A DNA stretch of 64,000 nt from assembly GCA_024500155.1 (NCBI GenBank), contig CM044860.1:7860501-7924500 (forward strand). Reading direction: 5' to 3'. A program made the translations under genes and the position numbers. The notes beneath the pieces were generated by a model. The model ran no database searches. It had not been told where the DNA came from and saw only the letters and a program-made list of their open reading frames with translations. This DNA is from Chenopodium formosanum. Taxonomy: Eukaryota; Streptophyta; Magnoliopsida; Caryophyllales; Amaranthaceae. Below, one piece after another: positions 23,461 to 33,038 of this stretch. Each line of letters begins with the position of its first letter. Position 1 is the first letter of the stretch.

Positions 23461-24832
23461 TGTTGTTCGAGGGCTTGGTCATCGCCAAGACCCTCTACTT
23501 TAGAGAATACATTGCTATCACCAGAATAGTCAACAATTTTTGATTTCTTATTACCCATACTACTCCCCATACACCCATTATTACCCACCAAGACCTCACT
23601 TTTTCTTTTACCACTCGCTGCTACCCCACAATCATCCAACATATGAGTATCAAATTCATCAACATTACCTAGGATCTGTCGACCCACCCTTTTCCACTTG
23701 CCAACATTATTTGTAGTAGTATTGGGAGATGCTACATTTTCCACCACAGGTGTCACATTTTGTGCATTCAGCGAATAAGGGTTCGGTTCATTAGCAATTG
23801 CAGGTTCCATTTGTGGCATAACAGGAAGCATTTGAATGTGACGAGGTCGTAGCACTGCCTTATTACTACCCGGATCAGTTACGATCATCAAGGAAGCTTC
23901 TCTAGCCTTCGGGGAGACGACGCCCATGTTGCTTGGAGAGTTAAATAGAAGCTTACGAGCCACACTAGGTGGACCAAGGCGAATTGTACTTGGATCATTG
24001 TAAAGGGGTCTGCGAGCCACACGTCCTTTAGACAGATTTTCCATCCATTTCCTCTCTTTCTCCCTATTAGCATCACCAAAGCGAGACCGTTGGAGCGGGG
24101 ATGCAGCTAGGGACGGCCCGTATTGAAACACCACACTCGACTCCTCCTCTTGATCCTCAAAATTTGGACACTCTTTATCAGAGTGGCCTAACCGACCACA
24201 GTAATAGCAGAAGTCACCCAGGCCTTCGTATTTGAACTCCACCCACTTTGTAGTATTACCCCCAACAACGATCTTCATACCCCTCCTTAGCGGTTTTTCT
24301 ACATCAATTAAGCTTTCACCCGCAAGAATTTCTCCCATCCCAACAGGTCCGAGTCATCGAACTCCAGAAAACCCCCAAGACTTTCACTAATCTCGTTTGC
24401 GAACCTCAGATTGCGTCGGCTAAACGGTACATCCAAAACTTGAATATAGAAAGGGGAAAATTGGAACGAAATTTCATATGGCTGATCATCTCCATTAAGT
24501 TCTTGAAGAAGTAAAATCTGATTGTCAAAAGCCCATGGCCTTCCATCTAGCACTTTTATCTTATCAACTACATCAAAGAATTGAATCACGAATAAATTCG
24601 TTTCGATCATGCGAATCGCCACATTGTCAGTCAATCGCCAAAGGTTTATCAATACCCTAATCATAGCCTCAACATTGAAAGGTTTCTTTGTTAGCAATTT
24701 CCCAACCAAAGAGAGTTCAATTTCAGACTTCGATAGTAAATCAGCAGGTTCCTCATAGTCACCCCCATACACCTAATCCTTGTCCTTAGTCAGACGAAGC
24801 TTTTCCCAATCCTTCATTAACTCAGCAGCCAT
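23457..24832 (-). pseudogene. LINE ORF1 (DUF4283 plus CCHC knuckle), broken
   Basis: ORF1 starts at the ATG 24832-24830 (MAAELMKDWEKLRLTKDKD) but meets TAG at 24775-24773 after 19 codons. The same frame then continues to 24308 as a DUF4283-like domain (RPWAFDNQILLLQELNGDDQ). A frameshift at about 24308-24338 moves the continuation (PLRRGMKIVVGG) to another frame. It holds a zinc knuckle CYYCGRLGHSDKEC (24168-24209; Cys-x2-Cys-x4-His-x4-Cys) and a long Pro/Asn-rich tail. It is the Gag-like RNA-binding protein of plant LINEs and is not functional here. Confidence 0.88.
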
Positions 24833-24995
24833 GATCCTCCATTGAAAACCAAAAAAGAGTAGAAAGAAGCGAAAGAGTAAAACAGAGCACGAAAAACCAG
24901 ATTGAACTCACAATTTCGAGAGCCACGAGAAACCCTATCAGAGACTCTCACAAACCCTACTCGAGGGACTATTTTTATTTTTTTTATGAGAATTT

Positions 24996-25012
24996 AGCAA
25001 GCTTTGTTAATT
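24996..25012. repeat. LINE target-site duplication, right copy
   Basis: agcaagctttgttaatt is identical to 18312-18328 and marks the 5' end of the minus-strand LINE. Confidence 0.9.
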
Positions 25013-25550
25013 ATTATACTTCATATGTTCAAATTCATTTACTCCCACATACAAATTAAACTAGTTGCATAACATTCATTATTCACATGTACAAACTCAC
25101 GATCTCATTTTAAATTTACATAGAGGCATAGAGCACTCTCCAAATGTACAAAAAAAGAAAATTAATTGTATCGTGTATGTTAAATACCTGATTATATGAT
25201 AGAAATTATTACAATTGAGCCCCACTATGATAATACTAATACCAAACAAACAAAAAAAAAAATCTATAATGTGCAACTAACTTAGCACATTATATTGGCA
25301 CCGTAGTGAAGAATGTCATGCATCATGTTATTGCAACTACGAGTGGCAATGTATATCCAATTGAGACAGGTGTCCAAACTATTGATAGTAACCTTAAATG
25401 GACAAGGGTTGAACATTTCTTGACTTGTAACCTGAAGTGACTTAAGCCAATATGACTCATGACCCGACCCTAATTGACAGGTATACATAGTAATAAAATT
25501 CTATTAGATTGTAAAGTATATTATTTTAACTTATTAGTATATATTATAAA
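25013..25550. other. Intergenic, no gene
   Basis: AT-rich DNA. A block near 25395-25500 (ggacaagggttgaacatttc and nearby) recurs diverged at about 25835-25935 inside the adjacent Helitron, so part of it is older repeat sequence. No protein-like frame. Confidence 0.4.
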
Positions 25551-26273
25551 CTAGTTTTGTGCCCCGTGCGATGCACGGGTTGTTTATTGAATTTTAAGAT
25601 AAATTTTTAATTTATGTATCAAATTTTAAAATATATTATTAATACAAAATTAGTTATGAATTGATGTGTTTTTGTAACGATTTGCTATATAGTAGGCCTG
25701 TAATGATTAATAATAATGTTGGTGGAAATGTTCGATTTAATACATTAAAAATTAAAAAATTAGCAAAAAATAAATTAAATAAAATAAATGTTCAAAGCCT
25801 GTTAGGTTGACCCGAACCCAAAACTTTGGGCAAGGATTGGACATTTCTTAACTCGTAACCTAAAGTGACTCAATCCGAGATGGCTTATGATCTAGTCCTA
25901 ATTGACAGGTCTACATAGTAATAAAATTTTATTAGATTGTGAGGTATATTATTTTAATCGATTATGATATAAAAAATAAATAAACATAAAAAAATAAATT
26001 TATATGATAGTTTTTGAGAATGATAATCTAATAATTTTTTTGAACAAAATTATAATTCAATTTGTACATTGGTATTTTATCGAAAACAAAACTATAAACT
26101 AACAATTTTATCCTAAACTTCTATCCAAATAAAATTTAAAACAAACATTTTTATCTTATAAAGTCTATTTAAATCTATCCAACGTGGCGCAATACTTGGC
26201 GAAAAGTCAGAAGGTCAAATGTCGCTGCCTCGTGACCTGGCTAAAAGTTTAGCTTTATATATTAGTCATATGA
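25551..26273 (-). mobile_element. Non-autonomous Helitron (minus)
   Basis: The minus-strand 3' end is CTAG at 25554-25551, preceded by the hairpin cccgtgcatcgcacggg (25563-25579). The 5' end is TCATATGACTAATATATAAA at 26273. The flanks fit A^T insertion (A at 25550, T at 26274). It carries no protein. A second copy of the 5' third follows directly (26318-26642). Confidence 0.7.
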
Positions 26274-26317
26274 TGGATGTGTTACGCTTTGAATTACTTT
26301 CTTCGCTCTAAAAAATA

Positions 26318-26642
26318 TTATGATATAAAAAAAAAATTATATGATAATTTTTGAGAATTATAATCTAATAATATTAGAATTATAATCTAATAATTTTTTT
26401 TAAATAAAATTATAATTCAATTTTTGCATCTGAAATATTGATATTTAATTGAAAAGAAAACTCTAAACTAACAATTTTATCCTAAAATTCTATCCAAATA
26501 GAATTATAAACTAACTTTTTTATCTTATGAAGTCCATTTAAATCTATCCAACGTGGCGCGACACTTGGTGAAAAGTTGGAATGCCAAGTGTCGCTGCCTC
26601 GTGATCTGGCTAAAAGTTTAGCTTTATATATTAGTTATATGA
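26318..26642 (-). mobile_element. Partial Helitron copy, 5' end only
   Basis: It repeats the 5' portion of the neighbouring element: tatccaacgtggcgc, gtcgctgcctcgtga and gctttatatattagt blocks match at about 85-90% by eye. It lacks the CTAG and hairpin end. It also carries a short internal duplication (attataatctaataa, about 26355-26395). Confidence 0.6.
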
Positions 26643-26829
26643 TTATAGAGTTATCTTATTCAAAATAGATATATACGAAGTATATAATTACATAGTTATC
26701 ATTTGCATTTTCAATCAAATTTTCACAATATTTAATTAGTGTGCTTTCTTCACTTTTAAAAAACCAAATATGATCTAAATTAAACGTAAGATATAAGTTG
26801 AAATCGGGGCTTATCAAGTCCAGTAAGAT

Positions 26830-26851
26830 GCCTTCAAAAAAAAAAAAAAGG
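26830..26851 (+). mobile_element. Minimal LINE scar: gccttc plus poly(A)
   Basis: A 22-bp insert (gccttc, 14 A, gg) lies between 12-bp direct repeats gtccagtaagat (26818-26829 and 26852-26863). gccttc plus A is exactly the 3' terminus of the LINE at 18329-24995. This is an extreme 5' truncation. Confidence 0.75.
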
Positions 26852-26972
26852 GTCCAGTAAGATTTGATCTAACAAGTTTAGTTTAAACAATTTATGGTGA
26901 AAAAATGAACAACTATAATTTGTAATTATTGTGACATTGCAGCTTAGTTAATACAGCAATACAATTCACTTA

Positions 26973-27168
26973 GGCCCTGTTCTTTTGAGCTTCTGGGCAG
27001 AGCAGAGCAGAGCAGATTTCAGCAGAGCAGAGCAGATTGAAGCAGAGCAGAGCAAAGCAGAGCCGAGCCGAGCAGAGCAGATTTCATTAATATTAATATT
27101 ATTATTATTACTAATATTATTATAATTACTAATATTATTATTACTATTATTATTATTATTATTATTAC

Positions 27169-27211
<43 letters not shown>

Positions 27212-27826
27212 TTTACTATTATTATTATTATTATTATTACTACAATTATTATTATTACTACTGCTACTACTACTACTACTATTATAATCATTAAATTTTA
27301 TTATTAAATATTAATTATAATTAATAATATTTATATTATTAAATATTAATTATATTATTATTAATATTATTATTATCAAATATTAATTATGTTATTATTA
27401 ATATTATTATTATTAAATATTAATTATATTATTATTAATATTATTATTATTAAATATTAATTATTATTATTAAATATTAATTATATATTATTATTATTAT
27501 TAAATATTAATTATATATTATTATTATTATTAAATATTTATTATTATTATTAAATATTATTTATATATTATTATTATTAAATATTAATTATATATTATTA
27601 TTAAATATTATTTATATATTATTATTATTAAATATTAATTATATATTATTATTATTAAATATTATTTATATATTATTATTAAATATTTATTATTATTATT
27701 AAATATTATTTATATATTATTATTATTAAATATTAATTATATATTATTATTATTAAATATTTATTATTATTATTAATATTATTTATTTATTATTATTAAA
27801 TATTAATTATTATCATTAAGTATTAA

Positions 27827-27876
<50 letters not shown>

Positions 27877-28023
27877 ATATACATTATTATTATAATAATT
27901 CAATATTAAGTATTAATTTTAAGCAGAGCAGAGCAGGTCAGAGCAGAGCAGATTGAAGCAGAGCAAAGCAGAGCAGATTTCAGCAGAGCAAAGCAGAGCA
28001 GAGCAGCTCTAAAGAACGGGGCC
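26973..28023. mobile_element. PIF/Harbinger-type element with microsatellite core
   Basis: The 1,051-bp element is flanked by TTA (26970-26972 and 28024-28026). The ends ggccctgttcttttgagctt and the complement of agctctaaagaacggggcc are inverted. Next to both ends lie arrays of the 5-base unit agagc (gcagagcagagcagattt). The centre (about 27086-27905) is an expanded tta/aat microsatellite. An 'I-rich' open frame through it is not a protein. Confidence 0.8.
27086..27905. repeat. TTA/AAT-rich microsatellite, ~820 bp
   Basis: Runs of ttattatta alternate with a higher-order unit of about 35-50 bp (taaatattaattatatatta ttattat). The tract is almost free of G and C. Confidence 0.9.
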
Positions 28024-28026
28024 TTA

Positions 28027-28934
28027 GTGATTTTGTATAGAAGTAGGGATGGTGATCTAGTTCAGATTTGACCCTAGTCTAATTTGCTTCGAATTGAAGG
28101 GAAAAAAAAAAAATCAAACGAAATTCAATAAAATATAAACTAAATTCGACTCTAGTTTTAAAAAAATCCGACTCCTTGTTGGAGTAAGGTTGGTTCGACT
28201 TAGAATATGATTATTTTGATTCGACTCTGACTTTTATATGTACATTTTTGTAAAATTCAATCATGGTTTTATAGGTCGTCGACATTAATTTATTGACTTT
28301 ATTCCTCTACACTTAACTTCAATTCATCAATTAAACCTACATATTTCCGATCATATGCATATTTTGCTATTGACTATAATACTAAATTATACTTCGTATA
28401 AACTATGATATAATAGCTTTATTTTCTTCCCCTACATGAAAGATTAAAAATTCTTCAAAAATATTTGATTAATTTTTTGGTAGATGGACTTATATTCTTC
28501 GATCAAGGTCTTAGCTTAATTAATTATTATATGAGGTTTTAATTGGTAAGCTAAAATGCTTTGGAGTGGAAGAATAAAATGAATAATTCTGATACATAAC
28601 CCTCCAAGCTTAATTAACTCTGATATATTCTTCGATCAAGGTCTTAGCTTAATTAACTCTCCAAGCTTACCACTAAATGAGCCAATGTATTCCTAGCCAT
28701 CTTCGCATGAGAAATAACAAAATCAGTAAAAGACATACTTTGTACATTGTATGGACGCCTATATCATCAAAAATTAAATTGTTAATCGTTTTTACCACGT
28801 ACTTGTAGATTGCATCACCTTCAAGCCAAACGTATGATACTCGAAATTAAACATCGAGTAGCTTATTGTAAGCCATTTAGTACAACCTCGGACACAAGTC
28901 GTCGAATCACATTCCACTCCAGTACTCCACCTTA
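28027..28934. other. Intergenic, no gene
   Basis: AT-rich. A 35-bp direct duplication (atattcttcgatcaaggtct plus tagcttaattaa) lies at about 28492 and 28624. No coding signal. Confidence 0.45.
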
Positions 28935-29142
28935 TTAGACATATGAGATATCGGAAAAATATATGTGTGTAAAACCTAAGCTCATAAGATAGGAAACAAT
29001 CTTCCTAAAAGATATACTAGCATAACCAGATATATTCTCTAAATAATATCTTTAACATAAATAAAGATATATATTATTATTATTTTAATGATATCTACGG
29101 AAAATATATCACATGTATTTTTCCGATATCTCATATGTCTAA
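28935..29142. mobile_element. Near-perfect foldback element (MITE)
   Basis: The 208-bp element has 33-bp inverted ends with one mismatch. Both ends read ttagacatatgagatatcgg from outside in. The interior also pairs partly (gatatatt words). No clear target duplication was seen beyond possible TA. A transcript would fold into a long hairpin. Confidence 0.75.
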
Positions 29143-29538
29143 CACACCTCAATACTCTTCATCATAGCCATTTTTATTTTACCCACATTTTAAATTGTGT
29201 ACTCGTACGTCCATATTTAATTTATTTATCCTAGCTAGATAGCCACAAAGAGAATGAGATCGACCAACTGGCAATTGAGATTATCGTTGATGATGGGGAT
29301 GAAGAGTAAAACATTTTTCGCATATGAACGACAAAACTCTACTTCTATGTTATTTGAAATTTAAACACTAAAGGACTCATTGGATAACGAACATTTTACG
29401 CATGAGTATATTTTTGGGGGGTAAAAAAAAAATACTAGTATATAGTTAATTATATTAGATTAGATTCATGTCAAAAGTCAAGGGAAATATATATGGCTGC
29501 AGTAGCAAATGCAGTAATTCGTTAAGAAATTTCTTTAG

Positions 29539-29566
29539 TGTTTTTTTTTTTTTTTTTTTTGAAGGC
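29539..29566 (-). mobile_element. Minimal LINE scar: poly(T) plus gaaggc
   Basis: A 28-bp insert (tg, 20 T, gaaggc) lies between perfect 15-bp direct repeats aagaaatttctttag (29524-29538 and 29567-29581). On the minus strand it reads gccttc plus poly(A), the LINE 3' end. Confidence 0.8.
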
Positions 29567-29654
29567 AAGAAATTTCTTTAGATTAATCTGCAATATTTTG
29601 AATTTTTCCTCAGAAATTCATGCAGATTAATATCACTACTAACATTATAACATA

Positions 29655-29826
29655 GGGCTTGTCCACTTCAGCTTAATTTTAGTTCAGTTCAGTTCAGCTC
29701 CAATCAGTTCAATTCAATTCAACTCCAATCAGTTCAGTTCAGCTCTTAATTTCCTTCCCTCATAAAATATTCATTTTAGCTCAGTTCAGTTTAGCTCCAA
29801 TCAGTTCAGTAAATGTGAACAGGCCC
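29655..29826. mobile_element. PIF/Harbinger-type MITE, third copy
   Basis: Inverse orientation to the copies at 17186 and 17408. The ends are gggcttgtccacttcagctt and gtaaatgtgaacaggccc. The interior has agttcagttcagctccaatc repeats and the taatttccttccctcataa block (complement of the gagagaaggaaatta block). Confidence 0.7.
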
Positions 29827-30000
29827 GTAGTACGACTTTTATAAAAAAAATCTACACTTGCCTAATAGAGTTCAGTTATCATTAGCTTATGTTACTGTAT
29901 ATGATAAGATTGTCAACCATAAAATACATTTTTTGATCTAAATCAACAGAAAAGTATGACTATTTCAAGAAAAATTGCTTTTAATTATTGCAATCTCAGC

Positions 30001-30008
30001 TATAAATA
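30001..30008 (+). promoter_or_regulatory. TATA box of germin-like copy 4
   Basis: TATAAATA lies 97 bp before the ATG at 30105, similar spacing to copies 2 and 3. The core promoter therefore persists although the coding frame is broken. Confidence 0.65.
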
Positions 30009-30104
30009 CCTCCCATATAATATCATTTATATTACAAAAAATCAAAATTTTCAAGTATTAGATACATAGATTATAATTTCATTTACTTTGATCATTATTA
30101 TATT

Positions 30105-31131
30105 ATGTCAAATTTTGGTGTGACTACGTTCTACGTAGCCCTTGCTACAAGTTTTATGTTCTACGTAGCCATTGCATCAGATCCTTCACCCCTTCAAGAT
30201 TTTTGTGTAGGTGTAACTAACCCTCATTCAGCAGGTCCGACCTCTACTCGAGTACTCGCTTACTTGAATTATTACTTTATTAGCTTACTTAGTTATTCTA
30301 GAGCACGTACCTTTGCATATGCTCGCATATGCCTAGGGGTGTTTATGAATCATGTGTGGTTTCCTGCTGGTTCATTTTATCAGTTTTGCTTATTTAGATT
30401 TCTCTAAATAAATGACCAAAGCTGATAGAACAAAAAGCAAAATATATACCTTAAATGAATACTCCTAGATCTTATTTGTTTTACCTGAAAATAAGATGGA
30501 GGTGTTATTAATTTGTTAGTGATATTTTTTTTTCATGGTCAACATTTTTGCAGTGGTTGTCAATGGAAAGCTTTGCAAGAACCCTAAGCATGTGACTATA
30601 GATGATTTCTTGTTCAAAGGGTTTAACATACGCGGAGACACAGACAACACTAATGGAGCAAATGCCACACTAATCGACATTACTTGATTTCCCGGTGTTA
30701 ACACACAAGGGGTGTCCTTGGCACGGGTAGACTTTGCACCCTTTGGCCTAAACACCCCTCACTGGCATCCTCGTGGCTCGGAGATCTTTGCCGTGGTAGA
30801 GGTGTCATTGTATGCCGGTTTTGTTACAACTGATAACAAGCTATATGACACGATACTAAAAAAAGGTGATATGATTGTTTTTCCTCAAGGTCTAATCCAT
30901 TTCCAAATTAATATTAAGAAGACAGATGCTTTGGCTGTTGCTTCATTTGGAAGCCAAAATCCGGGACGAGTTAATGTTGCTAATGGTGTGTTTGGGACTA
31001 TACCGCGAATTTTAGATGATGTTCTTACCAAGGCGTATCAGGTGGATAGGAAGGTGGTAGAGCAACTTCGTGCCCAGTTTTTCAATGAAAATATGTCAAT
31101 CAACACCGCGAAATTGACTAGTACATACTAA
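30105..31131 (+). pseudogene. Germin-like protein copy 4, one premature stop
   Basis: Exons 30105-30234 and 30554-31131 (708 nt) fit the family model: signal peptide (MSNFGVTTFYVALATSFMFY), LQDFCVGVTNPHSAG, phase-1 GT-AG intron, then VNGKLCKNPKHV. Codon 88 is TGA (30685-30687), where copy 1 has CGA, so a single C-to-T change explains the stop. After the stop the frame is open to 31131 with both cupin boxes: HWHPRGSE and GDMIVFPQGLIHFQIN. The C-terminus (SINTAKLTSTY) is shorter than in the other copies, and the usual EG after FAVV is EV. A translated product would lack the whole metal site. TATA box, splice sites and a poly(A) signal (aataaa near 31348) are intact, so decay looks recent. A sequencing error is also possible. 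Confidence 0.9.
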
Positions 31132-31786
31132 TCATGTACTATATCTATACTCTATAGTGTGGTCATGAACCAGGGTGCAGTGGTGTATTTGTGTTCTATA
31201 TTTTCTGTATGGTGCTAAGTACTGTATTGTACGAATTATTGTAGTTATGGTTTTAAGCTAAGTTTACGTTTACCGGTGTTTAAAGTGAAGTTTATTATGT
31301 TTAATCCAATAGTTGCAATTTGTAAGCGTGTATGTAACAATATTTGCAATAAATAAGCTTTACACGTAATATTTACACGTAGTAATATTTTATCAAATTC
31401 TACAAATTGTGTAATTGATAAGCATTTAGTGCTACTCCACAAAATATAAGATATTCTACATGTTTTGTCTTTTTAGAATGTACAGACTAGATCACTATAT
31501 AATATTTTCATTCACTTTATTTTATTTTATTTATTTATTTATTTTTAATGATCAAGTGATGTTTGCATGCATTGTATAGTATGCACTTAGGTGCGCGTAG
31601 AAACTTAAATTTGCCATCTCTACTCTTGAGTAAAACACTTCTTCTAGTATAAAAGAGATGTAAAATCCAACAGCATTTTACTTTGTTACATATGCTTTCA
31701 ATAGATTACTTTTTTTTTTTTTTTTTTTTTGACAAAAATAGATTACTGAATATAAGTGTTTATACATTTAATTAAATTATGCAAAA

Positions 31787-31822
<36 letters not shown>

Positions 31823-32082
31823 AGAGAATGTATTTGACAGCTGCATAAGTCAACTAGATGCGCATAGAATGATAGAAGTCATTAAGTATTTAAGTGTATT
31901 ATCCAGAGTTGGGCCAATTATTATGTTATTGGGCTTTGATTTTGTCATTTTGATGGGAGTAGCAGCTTGCAAATACCATACTTTTTTTGGGCTGTTTTTG
32001 TTGATGGGTTGACATTTCTCTTCATAAATCTTATATTTTGTGGAGTAGCAAGTGGGTTCGCATGATCCAACTCTATTTATGA
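31132..32082. other. Intergenic, no gene
   Basis: Contains a minimal retro-insertion scar (31711-31736, separate entry) and a poly(A) run of about 32 bases at 31790-31820. No protein-like frame. Confidence 0.45.
31711..31736 (-). mobile_element. Minimal retro-insertion scar: poly(T) plus gacaaa
   Basis: A 26-bp insert (20 T, gacaaa) lies between 11-bp direct repeats aatagattact (31700-31710 and 31737-31747). The 3' hexamer (tttgtc on the minus strand) differs from the gccttc scars, so the source may be another LINE or SINE family. Confidence 0.7.
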
Positions 32083-33038
32083 CTAGATGTAAGCCCGTGC
32101 GATGCACGGTTTTTAAATATTTCATTTTTGTATATTTTTTTTTGTAATTTCTTAATTTTTTTGTTTTTTATTTTCTATTCTATTATTTTAACATTAATTG
32201 AAGATAAAATATTTTGTTAAGTTTTAAATTATTCTTATTCAAATTTTACGTATATAGAACTTGAATTTATAAATTGAAATAAATATTATCCCATTCATCG
32301 GATAGTTAAATAAAATCATTAAATCAAAATATATTTTTAAATTTCTAATTATTTGTTAAAATAATATAAATTCTAATGTAAAAGATAATTTTTGTTTTTT
32401 TTTCATTATTTAAATCTTAAATTACTATTTTTTGTTTTCAATTCTCAAATTTCATTTGTTAATTTTTTCTTAAATGGCGACTGAAAATTTAAATTCTAAA
32501 TTAATATATAAATCTAATTTTTCATTGGTCGAAATATTACTTTTGCTTATGTGGCGTGCGATGCACGAATTTTTATATACATTTTGTATATAAATATTTT
32601 TTTGGTGATATCTTAATTGTTTTCTTGCATTATAAGTTTTAAAAATTTTGTATGAAAATATCATATTTTCAGATATTTACATAAAACCATTAACATCAAA
32701 TGATAATTTATATTTTTTAAATATCAAAATATAATTTTTAGTTTTTTAAATAATATAAATCCTAATATCTAAAGATAATTTTTAGTTTTGTAACAAATAT
32801 AAATGATAAAATTTAGTGTTCTTAAATAATTAAAATCCTAATAAATTACTATTCGTCATTTTTACCTACGTGGCAAAAATATAAAATTTCATTCATCACT
32901 TTTGTTTATGTGGCGAGTGATTTTTTTAATTCTAAAATAAAATAGAAATCTAATTTTTAATTGGTCGAAAATATAACTTTTCTTATGTGGCGCTCCCAAT
33001 GCTCTCCAAAAATGCCTACTTTATTTATATATATTAGA
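32083..33038 (-). mobile_element. Non-autonomous Helitron (minus)
   Basis: The 3' end is CTAG (32086-32083) preceded on the minus strand by the hairpin ccgtgcatcgcacggg (32094-32109). The 5' end is TCTAATATATATAAATAAAG at 33038. Flanks are A (32082) and T (33039). Internal gtggcgtgcgatgcacgaat (32551-32570) is a second, orphan hairpin, suggesting a composite or a nested remnant. No protein. Confidence 0.65.

Larger units (their letters stand above)
18329..24995 (-). mobile_element. LINE (L1-type non-LTR retrotransposon), degenerate
   Basis: The ~6.7-kb element is on the minus strand, between perfect 17-bp duplications. Its 3' tail appears on + as poly(T) at 18327-18339 directly followed by gaaggc. 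In transcript order it has a 5' leader (24995-24833), ORF1 with a DUF4283-like domain and a CCHC knuckle, and ORF2 with an APE endonuclease, reverse transcriptase, zf-RVT and RNase H. Both ORFs carry nonsense and frameshift changes. A 1,060-bp Mutator-like element (21431-22490) splits ORF2 between endonuclease and reverse transcriptase. It is not an active copy. The intact ends and exact duplication suggest a full-length insertion that then decayed. Confidence 0.93.

Noticed and set aside
27019..27291. Isoleucine-rich 90-residue open frame
   Set aside because: A translation of the TTA/AAT microsatellite.
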